The position numbers and the translations under genes were made by a program. Below, in pieces: positions 1 through 9,200 of a stretch of 64,000 nt of DNA. How positions within the stretch are numbered: position 1 is the first letter of the stretch; the number at the start of each line of letters is the position of its first letter. The notes under the pieces are model-generated. The model made no database searches and was not told the DNA's origin. It saw only the letters and a list, made by a program, of their open reading frames with translations. Origin of the DNA: Salisaeta longa DSM 21114 (GTDB lineage Bacteria > Bacteroidota > Rhodothermia > Rhodothermales > Salinibacteraceae); contig NZ_ATTH01000001.1 in the NCBI RefSeq assembly GCF_000419585.1, forward strand, positions 146,005 through 210,004, given 5' to 3'.

Positions 1-941
<941 letters not shown>

Positions 942-1023
942 TTACTTGACTGCGCTTGTGATGGAATGTAATGAGAGGTTGCAATGCAGCAATGCCGCAA
1001 CGGAGCGCGCTGCGGCGGGGTAC

Positions 1024-1314
1024 TTAGTCGTTGACGACGCCAAAGATGTCGTTCTCACGCATGATGAGAAAGTCTTTGCCGTCAAGCGTTACTTCGGTGC
1101 CCGCGTACTTGCCGTAGAGAACTTCATCGCCCTCGTCCACGGTCATGTCGATGCGGTTGCCGTTTTCTACGCGGCCCGGGCCAATCGCGACCACCGTGCC
1201 TTTCTGCGGCTTCTCTTTGGCCGAGTCGGGGATGTAGAGCCCGCTCTCGGTCTTCTCTTCAGCAGGTTTGGGCTCCACGACCACGCGGTCGCCAAGCGGC
1301 TTGAGGCTTGCCAT
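1024..1314 (-). CDS. groES: Co-chaperonin GroES
   Basis: 10 kDa co-chaperonin, 96 residues, the usual family length; it forms the heptameric lid of GroEL. The start [15 protein letters not shown] is the family signature. The mobile loop ([22 protein letters not shown]) and C-terminal beta strand ([13 protein letters not shown]) are present. It is first in the groESL operon, with a GGAGGG ribosome-binding site six bases before the ATG and a CIRCE-type operator about 55 bases upstream, so HrcA-type heat-shock repression is expected. Confidence 0.98.
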   Translation of the reverse strand: MASLKPLGDRVVVEPKPAEEKTESGLYIPDSAKEKPQKGTVVAIGPGRVENGNRIDMTVDEGDEVLYGKYAGTEVTLDGKDFLIMRENDIFGVVND

Positions 1315-1320
1315 AATGAT

Positions 1321-1326
1321 CCCTCC
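1321..1326 (-). promoter_or_regulatory. Shine-Dalgarno site of groES
   Basis: On the minus strand the sequence reads GGAGGG, six bases before the groES ATG. Most starts in this window lack such a motif, so this suggests strong anti-SD-assisted initiation of the chaperonin operon. Confidence 0.7.
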
Positions 1327-1368
1327 GTCTTGTTCAGGAAAGCAATTGGATGCGTCGTTTCTGGTCTG

Positions 1369-1395
1369 TTATCACTCGTCAGTGGTGAGTGATAA
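1369..1395 (-). promoter_or_regulatory. CIRCE-type operator (HrcA site) upstream of groESL
   Basis: A perfect inverted repeat has 9-base arms TTATCACTC and GAGTGATAA separated by exactly nine bases. The CIRCE consensus is TTAGCACTC-N9-GAGTGCTAA, so geometry and all but one position per arm match. The deviation (G to T and C to A) is symmetrical and keeps the dyad. CIRCE is bound by the HrcA repressor and relieves repression on heat shock. Its place just upstream of groES fits. The hrcA gene is not in the window. Confidence 0.88.
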
Positions 1396-1537
1396 TAACT
1401 TCAGTCAGCTATACAGGCCCTTTCGAAGGGCTGTTCCAGCGCGTGCTTCAAACGTCCAGTGAAGACCGCCTAGGGAGCCTGTGCGTACCGATGCCGTTGC
1501 ACGTACCCACGTGTCCAGAGAAATCGTTACGTTTGTT

Positions 1538-2542
1538 ATGGCCGCTTCGCACGTCCTTCGGCAAGACCCAATCACCAAACGGTGGGTGGCTTGCGCGCCC
1601 CGCCGCAGCGCGCGCCCCAAACAGACGACCTTCGCGGAAGACGAGCCGTCGAATGCAGCCGAGGGGCCGGTGGAAGGCTGTCCGTTTTGCGTGGGACACG
1701 AAGCGCAGTTGCCGCAGGTGATTGCCCAGCGGGCCCATCCGGGGGACGGGCCGTGGGCCACGCGCACGGTGCCCAACAAATTTCCGGCGTTTGTGCCCGA
1801 TGCTTCCGATCCGCCGGCGCCCAACGGGTTTGCGGCGCGGGGCGGGCGCGGGCGCCAGGAGGTCATCATCGAGACGCCGCACCACCATCAGGCGCTGGCC
1901 ACCCTGCCGATCGCTCACGTTGAGGCGGTGGTGGCAACCTACGTGGCACGCCTTCGCTCCGTGCGGGCGTCAACCGACTTCGTGCCGTTTCTTTTCCGCA
2001 ACTACGGCGGCGCAGCCGGGGCTTCGCTTGCGCATCCGCACAGCCAGCTCATTGCCACGGCGCTGCGCCCGCCGCAGGTAGAGCGGGAGGAGGCGATGGC
2101 CGGGCGGCACCACCGCACCATCGGCGAGTGTCCGTACTGTGCGATGCTCACAAGTGCGTATGCGTCCGAAGCACGCGTGGTGTACACCAACGACAAGATG
2201 GCGGTGTTCGTCCCCTACGCGGCCCACACCCCGGCCTTACTGTGGATTGTGCCGCGCACGCATCAGTCTGTTGCCCACCAGATGGACACGGCGACGCAAT
2301 TGGCCCTTGCCGATGCCCTACAGCGTAGCCTGCAGGCGCTGCGCCGGGCGTTCGGCGCGCCTGCGTACAATTTTTATCTCCGCTCGGCTTTAGATGGAAT
2401 GGCCCGTCCTCATCTGCACTGGAGCCTGCGCATTGTGCCGCGCCTGTCGGTGAACGCGGGCTTCGAGCGGGCCACGGGCGTGCACATCAACCCGTCGGTG
2501 CCCGAGGATGACGCTGCGGCCCTCCGCCAAGCCATTGCGTGA
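1538..2542 (+). CDS. galT: Galactose-1-phosphate uridylyltransferase-like HIT-superfamily protein
   Basis: GalT-type nucleotidyltransferase of about 334 residues that would move UMP between UDP-glucose and galactose-1-phosphate (Leloir pathway). It contains the conserved N-terminal DPITKRWV segment, a zinc-type CPFC pair and a second CPYC pair. The HIT-type active site GASLAHPHSQ matches the GalT signature, with the second His of HPH as nucleophile, but has Ser where GalT usually has Gly (HPHGQ). ATG 1538 was chosen because family similarity begins there; an upstream in-frame start at 1481 would add an unrelated 19 residues. No galK, galE or galM is adjacent, so the true sugar or nucleotide substrate is uncertain. 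Confidence 0.8.
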   Translation: MAASHVLRQDPITKRWVACAPRRSARPKQTTFAEDEPSNAAEGPVEGCPFCVGHEAQLPQVIAQRAHPGDGPWATRTVPNKFPAFVPDASDPPAPNGFAARGGRGRQEVIIETPHHHQALATLPIAHVEAVVATYVARLRSVRASTDFVPFLFRNYGGAAGASLAHPHSQLIATALRPPQVEREEAMAGRHHRTIGECPYCAMLTSAYASEARVVYTNDKMAVFVPYAAHTPALLWIVPRTHQSVAHQMDTATQLALADALQRSLQALRRAFGAPAYNFYLRSALDGMARPHLHWSLRIVPRLSVNAGFERATGVHINPSVPEDDAAALRQAIA

Positions 2543-2561
2543 AGTCGCTAGACGCGCAGAC

Positions 2562-2575
2562 CGTCCGATCGGACG
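2562..2575. repeat. 14-bp perfect palindrome between convergent genes
   Basis: CGTCCGATCGGACG is self-complementary and lies between the ends of galT and the convergent DedA gene. No T-run follows on either strand, so it does not qualify as a standard intrinsic terminator. Confidence 0.5.
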
Positions 2576-2605
2576 AATAGAAAAAGACACGGCGCATCGC
2601 TCCTA

Positions 2606-2635
2606 GCTATTGGTCAGGCATGGCTATCGGTCAGG
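2606..2635. repeat. Imperfect 13-bp tandem repeat, 17-base period
   Basis: GCTATTGGTCAGG (2606-2618) is repeated as GCTATCGGTCAGG (2623-2635) with one mismatch. The second copy overlaps the stop codon of the DedA-family gene. Its significance is unknown. Confidence 0.55.
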
Positions 2636-3281
2636 AGGAGCCATCAGTCGTTGGATGCCGCGCGGCGCGCCACAGGATGCGGAGGAAGCGGTACGTGCCA
2701 TACGCGAACACGAGCGATCCGGTAAGGGCCACCGCATTGCCCCACTGCGTAATTTCGTGCAGAGCGCCTAGCAGCGTGCGCTGCCCGAGCAGGACGGAGG
2801 CCAATCCATAGCCTAGCCCAACAAAAGCGCCGACAAATAGCGGAGCGGCCAAGCCGTCAATGAGCAGCCAGCGGTGCACGGGATATCGCATGGCGCCAAG
2901 CGTGAGTGGAAAGGCCGAGCGCAGGTACACAGGGAAATGAAAGAAAATGTAGATCCACATTGGATACCGGTCAATAAAAGAGCGTACGTCATCGTTTGCA
3001 TCGAGGACGCGCTGCAGAAAGTGCCACCGACGAAGCCCCCACCGTCCGATGGCAAAATTCAGATTGTCGCCCAGGTACGTGCCGGCTACGGCCGCCGTGA
3101 GAATGGGGAGGGGCGACACATCGCCGGTATACAGCAGCACTCCAGCAACCATCAGCACCGAAAGGCCAGGCATGACAATGCCAAAAAACAGCACGTTTTC
3201 GAGTGCGAGCCACACAAACACGAGCGCGACGGCGTGTGCTTGCATCCACTGGAGGATCGACGGAAGCGACAGGTCGGGCAT
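2631..3281 (-). CDS. DedA/VTT-family membrane protein
   Basis: Inner-membrane protein of 216 residues in the DedA (SNARE-associated/VTT) superfamily, whose better-studied members flip undecaprenyl phosphate or phosphatidylethanolamine. Hydrophobic segments fall near residues 15-55, 55-80, 108-135, 140-170 and 180-205. The family-typical half-helix region (FFGIVMPGLSVLMVAG) and the acidic/glycine segment GTYLGDNLNFAIGRWG are visible. There is one canonical ATG and no SD. It is transcribed alone, convergent to galT. The substrate cannot be assigned from sequence. Confidence 0.85.
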   Translation of the reverse strand: MPDLSLPSILQWMQAHAVALVFVWLALENVLFFGIVMPGLSVLMVAGVLLYTGDVSPLPILTAAVAGTYLGDNLNFAIGRWGLRRWHFLQRVLDANDDVRSFIDRYPMWIYIFFHFPVYLRSAFPLTLGAMRYPVHRWLLIDGLAAPLFVGAFVGLGYGLASVLLGQRTLLGALHEITQWGNAVALTGSLVFAYGTYRFLRILWRAARHPTTDGSS

Positions 3282-3431
3282 CGTGCGTGTGGACGGAGAA
3301 CGGGCTACGGGTATGCTGAAACCTACCGAAGCGCGCTACCACGTGGGTAATCAAATCTTTATCGCTGCGCAACGCAATCGCAACGGGAGGATAATGCTTT
3401 CGCTAAACATCGCAGGGCGCGTTGTGGCATA

Positions 3432-3459
3432 TTTGATGTCATAACGTCTTTCCATCAAA
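3432..3459. promoter_or_regulatory. Candidate operator: TTTGATG-N14-CATCAAA
   Basis: A 7-base inverted repeat (3432-3438 and 3453-3459) ends 17 bases before the start of the PlsC-type acyltransferase gene, in an AT-richer patch. The position suits a repressor site or an mRNA hairpin next to the ribosome-binding region. The regulator is unknown. Confidence 0.35.
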
Positions 3460-3476
3460 GCCCAAAATAGCCGGGC

Positions 3477-4241
3477 ATGCTATCGGCTCGCTCGTTGCTC
3501 AAGGATTCGTTTGCGCATCCTCCCGCCAAGCGTCCTACCCGCTGGGTCATTCGGGCCACACTGCTGGCGTTGGGGCATCGCGTGGAAGGCGTGATAGGCG
3601 GCGAGCGGCTGCGGCGCCTGGAGGGTCCATTTGTGGCCGTGCTAAACCATAGCCAGCGTACCGAGGCGTTTCTTGTACCGGCGTTGTTGGCGTGGCTCCG
3701 GGGCGGCCGCGTGCTCCGGTTTTTGGCCGATTGGAATTTTATGCTTGTGCCGCCGGTCTATGCGCTGTACAGGAGCGCCCGCGTCATTCCCGTCACGCGC
3801 AAGCCGGCCCGCCCGCGCTGGCTCACACCGCTACGCCGCTGGATTGCGCCGCCGCCTACGGGCTTCGCCGCGGCGCGGCAATGTTTGCAGCGTGGCACCC
3901 CCGTTGGATGCTTCGTTGAGGGTACGATAAACCGGCACCCTCGCCGGCTGCTGCGCGGGCAGCGTGGGGCCGCGCGGTTGTCGCTGATTACGCAGGTGCC
4001 GGTGCTTCCGGTGGGGGTGCAGTTTCCGTACCATGCCGATCCCGCCCAGCCCATTGCTGAGCGTGAGCCCCTTAGTCTTCACATCGGGCCCGCGCTTCAT
4101 CCCCCGACGGATGCAAAGAACATCAAACGGGTGGATGCCTGGCATGCTACCATCATGCGTGCGCTCGCTCGGCAATCGGGGACCGTTTGGGCACCCGGCG
4201 CGCAACCTAGAGCACACCCTGCACCGTTATCTCCCGCATAA
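3477..4241 (+). CDS. PlsC-type (1-acyl-glycerol-phosphate-like) acyltransferase
   Basis: Membrane-associated O-acyltransferase of 254 residues. It contains the catalytic motif I as NHSQRTE (residues about 57-63) with Glu in place of the usual Asp (HX4D), and motif III as FVEGTINR instead of FPEGTR. A hydrophobic segment (FMLVPPVYALYRSARVIPV) lies between them. Family members acylate lysophosphatidic acid or related lyso-lipids; some (OlsA type) acylate lyso-ornithine lipid. The downstream GNAT gene begins 13 bases after the stop, so the two are probably co-transcribed and work in one lipid pathway. The substrate is unknown. Confidence 0.75.
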   Translation: MLSARSLLKDSFAHPPAKRPTRWVIRATLLALGHRVEGVIGGERLRRLEGPFVAVLNHSQRTEAFLVPALLAWLRGGRVLRFLADWNFMLVPPVYALYRSARVIPVTRKPARPRWLTPLRRWIAPPPTGFAAARQCLQRGTPVGCFVEGTINRHPRRLLRGQRGAARLSLITQVPVLPVGVQFPYHADPAQPIAEREPLSLHIGPALHPPTDAKNIKRVDAWHATIMRALARQSGTVWAPGAQPRAHPAPLSPA

Positions 4242-4254
4242 CCCACGCGTCCTG

Positions 4255-4914
4255 ATGCGATCCGATACCACCGCACGCCGCGCCACAACCGCCAAAGACC
4301 GTGCCCACGCGCTGGATGTACTGCGCGCAACCTATGCCCAGGAGAAGCAGTGGGTTGCGGCTGCTGAAGATTTGTTTCCAGCGGCCGACTTGAACAATCC
4401 GGACATTATGTGGGCCGTGGCTACGGTAGACGGCATGCCCGCAGGGGTTTTGCGTGTGCACTACGCGCCCCCGCTCATGCAGTATGCGCAGTACAATTTA
4501 ACCATGAAAGACGGGGCCGAAGCGCTCGATGTGGAAGCGTTTATCCGCGAGCACCGGATCGCCGAGATTGGGCGCTTTGCGGTGCGTCCGCGCTACCGTC
4601 GGCGGATTCGCGTCGTGTTCAAGTTGATGCAGATCGCAGCATGCGACACGCTGCAGCGAGGATTTTCGCATTACGTTACAGATGTGTTTGAGGGGGAAGA
4701 GCACAGTCCGTACAACTTCCACACCCGTGTGCTGGGGTTTCGTCCCATTGCCACGCACGCGGCCGGCGAAATGGATACCCTGCACCGGCGCATCACGCTG
4801 GTCCTTGACATCCAGGAGGCCTTCGAGCGGCTACGTGCGTCTAAGAATCGATTGTATACCCTTTTGGTAGAAGGACTTGATGCCGACAGCGCCGTGCTGC
4901 AGATCTCCTCATAG
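4255..4914 (+). CDS. GNAT-fold N-acyltransferase (FeeM/OlsB/LuxI-like)
   Basis: Predicted cytoplasmic GNAT-superfamily protein of 219 residues. The segment IAEIGRFAVRPRYRRR is the usual strand 4/pyrophosphate-loop region, and the following FKLMQIAACDTLQRGFSHYVTDVFE ... RVLGFRPIA matches the C-terminal half of N-acyl-amino-acid synthase and autoinducer-synthase-type GNAT enzymes. ATG 4255 is used because upstream in-frame codons lie inside the acyltransferase gene. Pairing with a PlsC-type enzyme recalls the two-step OlsB (N-acylation) and OlsA (O-acylation) route to aminolipids. That function is inference; a generic acetyltransferase is the alternative. Confidence 0.65.
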   Translation: MRSDTTARRATTAKDRAHALDVLRATYAQEKQWVAAAEDLFPAADLNNPDIMWAVATVDGMPAGVLRVHYAPPLMQYAQYNLTMKDGAEALDVEAFIREHRIAEIGRFAVRPRYRRRIRVVFKLMQIAACDTLQRGFSHYVTDVFEGEEHSPYNFHTRVLGFRPIATHAAGEMDTLHRRITLVLDIQEAFERLRASKNRLYTLLVEGLDADSAVLQISS

Positions 4915-5067
4915 CGTGTGCACTCTCGCACAACGTGTGCAGCTCCGCGGTCGCATCTGCGCGCAGGCACACGCTTGCCGTTCATACATTACGGGTAGCG
5001 CTCGCGGCATGCACGTGACAGCAGGCTGTGGGCGTACGGCCCCCTTTCGTTGACGCCCTCCAGAGTC

Positions 5068-6030
5068 ATGCGTATTGTTTCGTTGCTTCCGGCCGCTACC
5101 GAGTGGATCTGCGCCTTTGGGCGCGCCGATGCCCTGGTGGGCCGCTCGCATGAATGCGAGTTTCCGCCGGAGGCTGTGCAGGACGTGCCGGTGCTCACGC
5201 GTGCTACGTACGAGAGCGGCGACGATTCGGCCGCGATCGACCATGCGGTGCAGCAGCACCTCCACGACGGGCTGAGCCTCTACGCGGTGGATCTGGAGCG
5301 CCTGCGGGCTGCGCGGCCGGATGTGATTGTGACGCAAGACCAGTGCGACGTGTGCGCCGTCTCGCGCAGTGACCTGCAGCACGCACTGGCCGACTGGACC
5401 GGCACCGCGCCGGAGGTCGTTTCGCTGGCGCCCCAAACGCTCAAAGAAGTGCTCGATGACGCATTGCGGCTTGGGCGCACCCTTGAGGCGTTGCCCCGCG
5501 CCATGGCGTGCATTGCCGCGTGTGAGCGGCGCCTGCGGAGGCTCCATGAACGCCTGGGCCGCGCGCGCCGCGCCGACCCCAGCGGGTGGCCTACGGTGGC
5601 GTGCATTGAATGGATGGAGCCGCTGATGACCGCGGGCCACTGGATGCCGGATGTCGTCGATCAGGCGGGGGGACGGGCGGTCTGTACCACCGGCGGACGG
5701 CCCTCGCAGCGGGTGGCCTGGAGCGACCTGCAGGCCGCCGACCCGGACGTGATCGCCCTCCTCCCGTGCGGGTTTTCCATTGAAACCACCCGGCAGAACC
5801 TGCACTACCTCACGCAGCGGCCCGGCTGGCACGAGCTGTCGGCCGTGCGCGCCGGGCGCGTAGCGCTGCTGGATGGCAACGCGTACTTCAACCGTCCGGG
5901 CCCGCGCCTGTACCGGTCCATTGAGCTGATGGCGGCCGTGCTGCACGGCCCATCAGCCGCCATCACCCCAGAGGCGTGGGAGCTCCAGTCGCTCGCGGCC
6001 TGCGCCGCGGGGCCTTCAAGTTCCGCCTAA
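5068..6030 (+). CDS. BtuF-like cobalamin-binding-type protein
   Basis: Periplasmic-binding-protein-fold (class III) protein of 320 residues. It begins MRIVSLLPAATEWICAFG, the usual start of cobalamin/iron-siderophore binding proteins of the BtuF type, and has no signal peptide or lipobox. Other family segments are VGRSHECEFPP, PDVIVTQDQCDVCAV, CIEWMEPLMTAGHWMPDVVDQAGG and RPGWHELSAVRAGRVALLDGNAYFNRPGPR. Proteins of this soluble subgroup are annotated cobalamin-binding, but without an exporter or BtuCD genes nearby the ligand is unproven. An upstream TTG at 5050 is an alternative start. The gene is convergent with thiD and overlaps it by four bases. Confidence 0.75.
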   Translation: MRIVSLLPAATEWICAFGRADALVGRSHECEFPPEAVQDVPVLTRATYESGDDSAAIDHAVQQHLHDGLSLYAVDLERLRAARPDVIVTQDQCDVCAVSRSDLQHALADWTGTAPEVVSLAPQTLKEVLDDALRLGRTLEALPRAMACIAACERRLRRLHERLGRARRADPSGWPTVACIEWMEPLMTAGHWMPDVVDQAGGRAVCTTGGRPSQRVAWSDLQAADPDVIALLPCGFSIETTRQNLHYLTQRPGWHELSAVRAGRVALLDGNAYFNRPGPRLYRSIELMAAVLHGPSAAITPEAWELQSLAACAAGPSSSA

Positions 6031-6848
6031 GATGCTGCTGACGGAGTCGTCGCCGGCGTATCGAGGGTGGGAAAGTGGTTGGTGGGGCCGTGGCCGCTGC
6101 CCAGCGGAAGCGCCTGTTCGATGGCGCGCGTTACGTACTGCTTGGCCCGCTCAACGGCGTCCGTGAGCGACCGCCCATGGGCGAGCTGTGCGGCGATGGC
6201 GGAGGCGTAGGTGCAGCCGGTGCCGTGGGTATGGGGCGTGTCGATGCGGGGCGCCGAAAACGTATGCAGGCTACGGCCGTCGTAGAGCACATCGACGGCC
6301 TCGTCGCTGTCGCTGAGGTGCCCGCCTTTCACAAGCACGGCCTTGGCACCGAGCTCGTGGAGCGCTTTGGCTGCGGCGCGGGCGTCGTCGAGGGTCTGCA
6401 CATCCATCTGCAGCAGGTGGCGCGCTTCGTGCAGGTTGGGCGTGATGACCGTGGCCAGCGGGATGAGGCGCTCGATGAGCGTGTCGATGGCATCGTCGGC
6501 CAGTAGCTTGTACCCGCTCTTCGAGATCATGACCGGGTCTACCACCAGCGGCGTCAGCTCGTGCGTTGCGATGCAGTCGCTCACCGTTTCGATGATCGCG
6601 GCCGACGAGAGCATGCCGGTTTTGGCCGCAGCCACCGGAAAGTCGCTGGCTACCGCGTCAATCTGCGCACGGATGATGCGCAGGGGCAGGTCGAACGCCA
6701 TCTCCACAGCGTGCGTGTTCTGCGCTGTGACGGCGGTTAGGGCGCTGGTGCCAAAGACGCCGTTGGCCTCCATGGCTTTGAGGTCGGCTTGGATGCCGGC
6801 GCCGCCGCCGGAGTCGCTTCCGGCAATGCTAAGGGCTACGGGTTTCAT
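6027..6848 (-). CDS. thiD: Hydroxymethylpyrimidine/phosphomethylpyrimidine kinase
   Basis: Ribokinase-family kinase of 273 residues that phosphorylates HMP and HMP-P in thiamine synthesis. It starts [22 protein letters not shown], the ThiD signature, and has the catalytic C-terminal motif [21 protein letters not shown] (anion hole GTGC) and the substrate region [11 protein letters not shown] ... [11 protein letters not shown]. No thiC, thiE or TPP riboswitch (CTGAGA and related boxes) is visible nearby, so it stands alone here. Confidence 0.95.
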   Translation of the reverse strand: MKPVALSIAGSDSGGGAGIQADLKAMEANGVFGTSALTAVTAQNTHAVEMAFDLPLRIIRAQIDAVASDFPVAAAKTGMLSSAAIIETVSDCIATHELTPLVVDPVMISKSGYKLLADDAIDTLIERLIPLATVITPNLHEARHLLQMDVQTLDDARAAAKALHELGAKAVLVKGGHLSDSDEAVDVLYDGRSLHTFSAPRIDTPHTHGTGCTYASAIAAQLAHGRSLTDAVERAKQYVTRAIEQALPLGSGHGPTNHFPTLDTPATTPSAAS

Positions 6849-6940
6849 AAAGCGAGGCTATGTTGGCTGCAGGTTGTTACTTTGTGCGTGCTCATGGGGG
6901 CTACATCAATCCACCGTCTTTGTTTGCTTTTGCGAGTGCC

Positions 6941-7555
6941 ATGCTTCGACTTTGCTTGTTTATGAGCGCGCTGGGGTTGGTGATGCCGCATGTCGTGCAG
7001 GCCCAGCCTGGGCCCGGCCATCGCGGGGCGCCCGCCGCCCACCGGGGTCTGCACGTGCCGCCGGGCCATCGCCCGCCACCGGGCGCGTGCCGCGTGTGGG
7101 TGCCGGGACGCCCGCCGGGTCATCAGCCGCCGCCACGTCTCTGTCATCAGTTGCGGCATGCGGCGCTCCCGCCCGGAGCCCGCGTGCTTACGCACCATGG
7201 CGTTCAGCGTGCAGGCCGTGGGCCGTGGCAGCCGCGCAACTGGCGCGTGGTCTTTCGGCGCGTGTTCCGGGGGCGCGCACTGCTGTCCGCTGGCGAGATA
7301 CGCCTCACGCTTGGCGTGTCGATCTATCGCCGCATTGCCCGGCTCAGGTACCGCGGCGCGCCTCCCTTGCGCGGGCGCTGGCAGCCGCACCGGCACGGCG
7401 GCTTTGTGCTTACCGTGTACATGGGCGACGTACCCGTGGCCCGCATGATGGACCGCGACGGCGACCGGCGGGCCGAGGCCGTGGCGCTCAACGCCTATCT
7501 GTTTGACCGCCCCCGGCGCAGCGGACGGGCCCCCACGCCCCGTAGGCGGTGGTAA
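6941..7555 (+). CDS. Secreted Pro/His/Arg-rich protein of unknown function
   Basis: 204 residues with a clear Sec signal peptide ([21 protein letters not shown], probable cut before QPGPGH). The mature N-terminus is rich in proline, histidine and glycine, with a [29 protein letters not shown] segment: two cysteines flank the proline-rich turn. The C-terminal half is basic ([25 protein letters not shown]) and then strand-like ([27 protein letters not shown]). ATG 6941 is chosen for the signal peptide. The basic mature protein is unusual against the acidic proteins elsewhere in the window. No function is recognised; cell-surface or metal-binding roles are possible. Confidence 0.6.
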   Translation: MLRLCLFMSALGLVMPHVVQAQPGPGHRGAPAAHRGLHVPPGHRPPPGACRVWVPGRPPGHQPPPRLCHQLRHAALPPGARVLTHHGVQRAGRGPWQPRNWRVVFRRVFRGRALLSAGEIRLTLGVSIYRRIARLRYRGAPPLRGRWQPHRHGGFVLTVYMGDVPVARMMDRDGDRRAEAVALNAYLFDRPRRSGRAPTPRRRW

Positions 7556-7608
7556 GATGCGCATGCGGCGAAGGATGCCGTAGGCGCACGGCTTTCCCCG
7601 AGGCCCGG

Positions 7609-8733
7609 TTACGCGTCGAGGCGTCCCAGCCAGAAGGCAAGTACGTCGTCGGTGAACTGCTCTTTGTTGCTGCTCGCAAGAATTTCGTTGAGGAGCCGAT
7701 CGACAGGGGCCTCGGGACGATCGGTCCAGGCCGAGAGGTGGTCGAGCAGGCCGTCTTCTCCCAAAAATTGACCATCGGCCATCGGGTGCTCCGTAAGACC
7801 GTCGGTGTAGGTAAACAAGGCATCGCCGGGCGCAAGCGTGCGCGACACATCGTGGTACGTCGCGTCGGGCTCCAGCCCCAGCAGCAGGTCGCTCTCCTCT
7901 AGGATAGCGACGGCATCGTTGCGGTAGAGCACGGGGCGGCAGTGGCCCGCGTTGGCATATGTAATGGTGTGCGTATCGGGCGCCCAGTGGATGAGCAAGA
8001 GCGAGGCGTAGGTCTCATCCAGCACATTGTCTTCCAAAAAAAGCGTGTTGAGCTTCTCGAGCAGTGCGCCGGGTGCGTGCGTGTCGCGAACCAGCGAAAG
8101 CAGCGTGCTGCGCACATAACTCAAAAAGCTAAACGCATAAAACTTAGCGCGCACGCCCTTTCCCATCACATCGCCGATGGTAAAGAAGTATGTGCCGTCG
8201 GAAAGGCGCGTCCAGTCGAACAAGTCACCGCCGCCCTGCTCGAATGAATCCGTGTGGAAGTCGAGCCGGTAGCCCTCTACGGCGGGCAACTCCTTGGGCA
8301 TAAGGCGCTCCGAAAAGTCGCGGCTCAGCTCCGCATCCAGCTGCTCCCGAAACATCGTGGTGCGCTCCAACAGCCGTTGCACCCGCGAAAGCAAGCGCTC
8401 CATGTCGAACGGCTTGGTGATGTAATCATCGACGCCCAGGCGTCCGCCCTCGCGGCGCGCCGGCTCATCGGCGCGTGCGGTGAGAAAAATAAAGGGGATG
8501 GTGCGCGTGTCGCGGTCGTTTTGTAGCGCGTCTTGCAGTGCAAACCCGTCCATCTCCGGCATCATGATGTCCGAGATGATAAGATCGGGCGGCGATTCCT
8601 GAACGATGGCAAGGGCTTCCTTTCCGTTTGCGGCCGTACGGACGGTGTAGGGGTCTTGCTTCTGCAAGCGGTAGCGCAGGAGCTCGCGCACCGTCGCGTC
8701 GTCCTCAACAATTAGTATAGTGTGCTCAGCCAT
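7609..8733 (-). CDS. Response regulator with C-terminal PP2C (SpoIIE/RsbU-type) phosphatase
   Basis: 374 residues. The receiver domain (about 5-120) has acidic pair E10-D11-D12, phosphoacceptor D55 (DLIISDIMMPEMDG) and the conserved lysine in ITKPFD. The SpoIIE-type Ser/Thr phosphatase domain (about 165-372) has the metal-binding motifs GGGDLFDW, IGDVMGKGV, NAGHCRP, YTDGLTE and FTDDVLAF. Such proteins dephosphorylate STAS anti-anti-sigma proteins when the receiver is phosphorylated. Its start overlaps the HATPase gene by 22 bases and the STAS gene is upstream, so all three form one operon. The partner kinase is not adjacent. Confidence 0.93.
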   Translation of the reverse strand: MAEHTILIVEDDATVRELLRYRLQKQDPYTVRTAANGKEALAIVQESPPDLIISDIMMPEMDGFALQDALQNDRDTRTIPFIFLTARADEPARREGGRLGVDDYITKPFDMERLLSRVQRLLERTTMFREQLDAELSRDFSERLMPKELPAVEGYRLDFHTDSFEQGGGDLFDWTRLSDGTYFFTIGDVMGKGVRAKFYAFSFLSYVRSTLLSLVRDTHAPGALLEKLNTLFLEDNVLDETYASLLLIHWAPDTHTITYANAGHCRPVLYRNDAVAILEESDLLLGLEPDATYHDVSRTLAPGDALFTYTDGLTEHPMADGQFLGEDGLLDHLSAWTDRPEAPVDRLLNEILASSNKEQFTDDVLAFWLGRLDA

Positions 8734-9155
8734 GGCTCATGATCTGCCGTAATAGAAAAGACAAAGCGATAATAGCCCTCGGGCGTGGACCGGTAGTCGC
8801 AGAGTGTGGTGCAGGCATCAATGATGAGCAGCCCCATCCCGCGGTCGGGAAGGGTGGGAGCCATCTGGCGCTGGCGCTGCAGGTGGGTCTGCAAGTCAAA
8901 TCCTTGCGAGTTGTCTGTCAAAGCACAAAAAAAGTGCCGCGCATCGGCTTTTGCCCGCAAACAAAGGTGCGGAGGGTGCGACGGGAAGTGCGCATGCTGC
9001 ATGAGGTTGGCAATCCACTCATGCAGCACGAGGCGGGCATAGTGAAAGGCATGCGAATCGGGCGGCAGCGGGGCCTCTGCTTCTATGGTGCCCGTTACGC
9101 GCCGCATATCCTCAAGGGCTATCTCCAAATCGTGATACTCCATAGAAACACGCAT
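8712..9155 (-). CDS. RsbW/SpoIIAB-type HATPase (anti-sigma/serine kinase)
   Basis: 147-residue GHKL ATPase domain protein of the anti-sigma factor class. The N box is visible as HEWIANLMQHAHF, the G1 region as DNSQGFDL (the first Gly of the usual DxGxG is Ser), and G2 as DRGMGLLII. Family members bind a sigma factor and phosphorylate the STAS antagonist. A second start, MEYHDLE at 9143, is possible. It sits between the STAS and phosphatase genes in one operon. No sigma factor gene accompanies it, so the target may be elsewhere or may not be a sigma factor. Confidence 0.85.
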   Translation of the reverse strand: MRVSMEYHDLEIALEDMRRVTGTIEAEAPLPPDSHAFHYARLVLHEWIANLMQHAHFPSHPPHLCLRAKADARHFFCALTDNSQGFDLQTHLQRQRQMAPTLPDRGMGLLIIDACTTLCDYRSTPEGYYRFVFSITADHEPWLSTLY

Positions 9156-9200
9156 AACGCCCTCAGGAGCCGTTTTAAGAGTAGCTGGACCATGGAATGA

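Noticed and set aside
2562-2575. Intrinsic terminator at the palindrome
   Set aside because: No T-run on either strand, so not called a terminator.
6849-6940. Possible TPP riboswitch before thiD
   Set aside because: Only a 92-base gap and no CTGAGA or ACCTGA core boxes.
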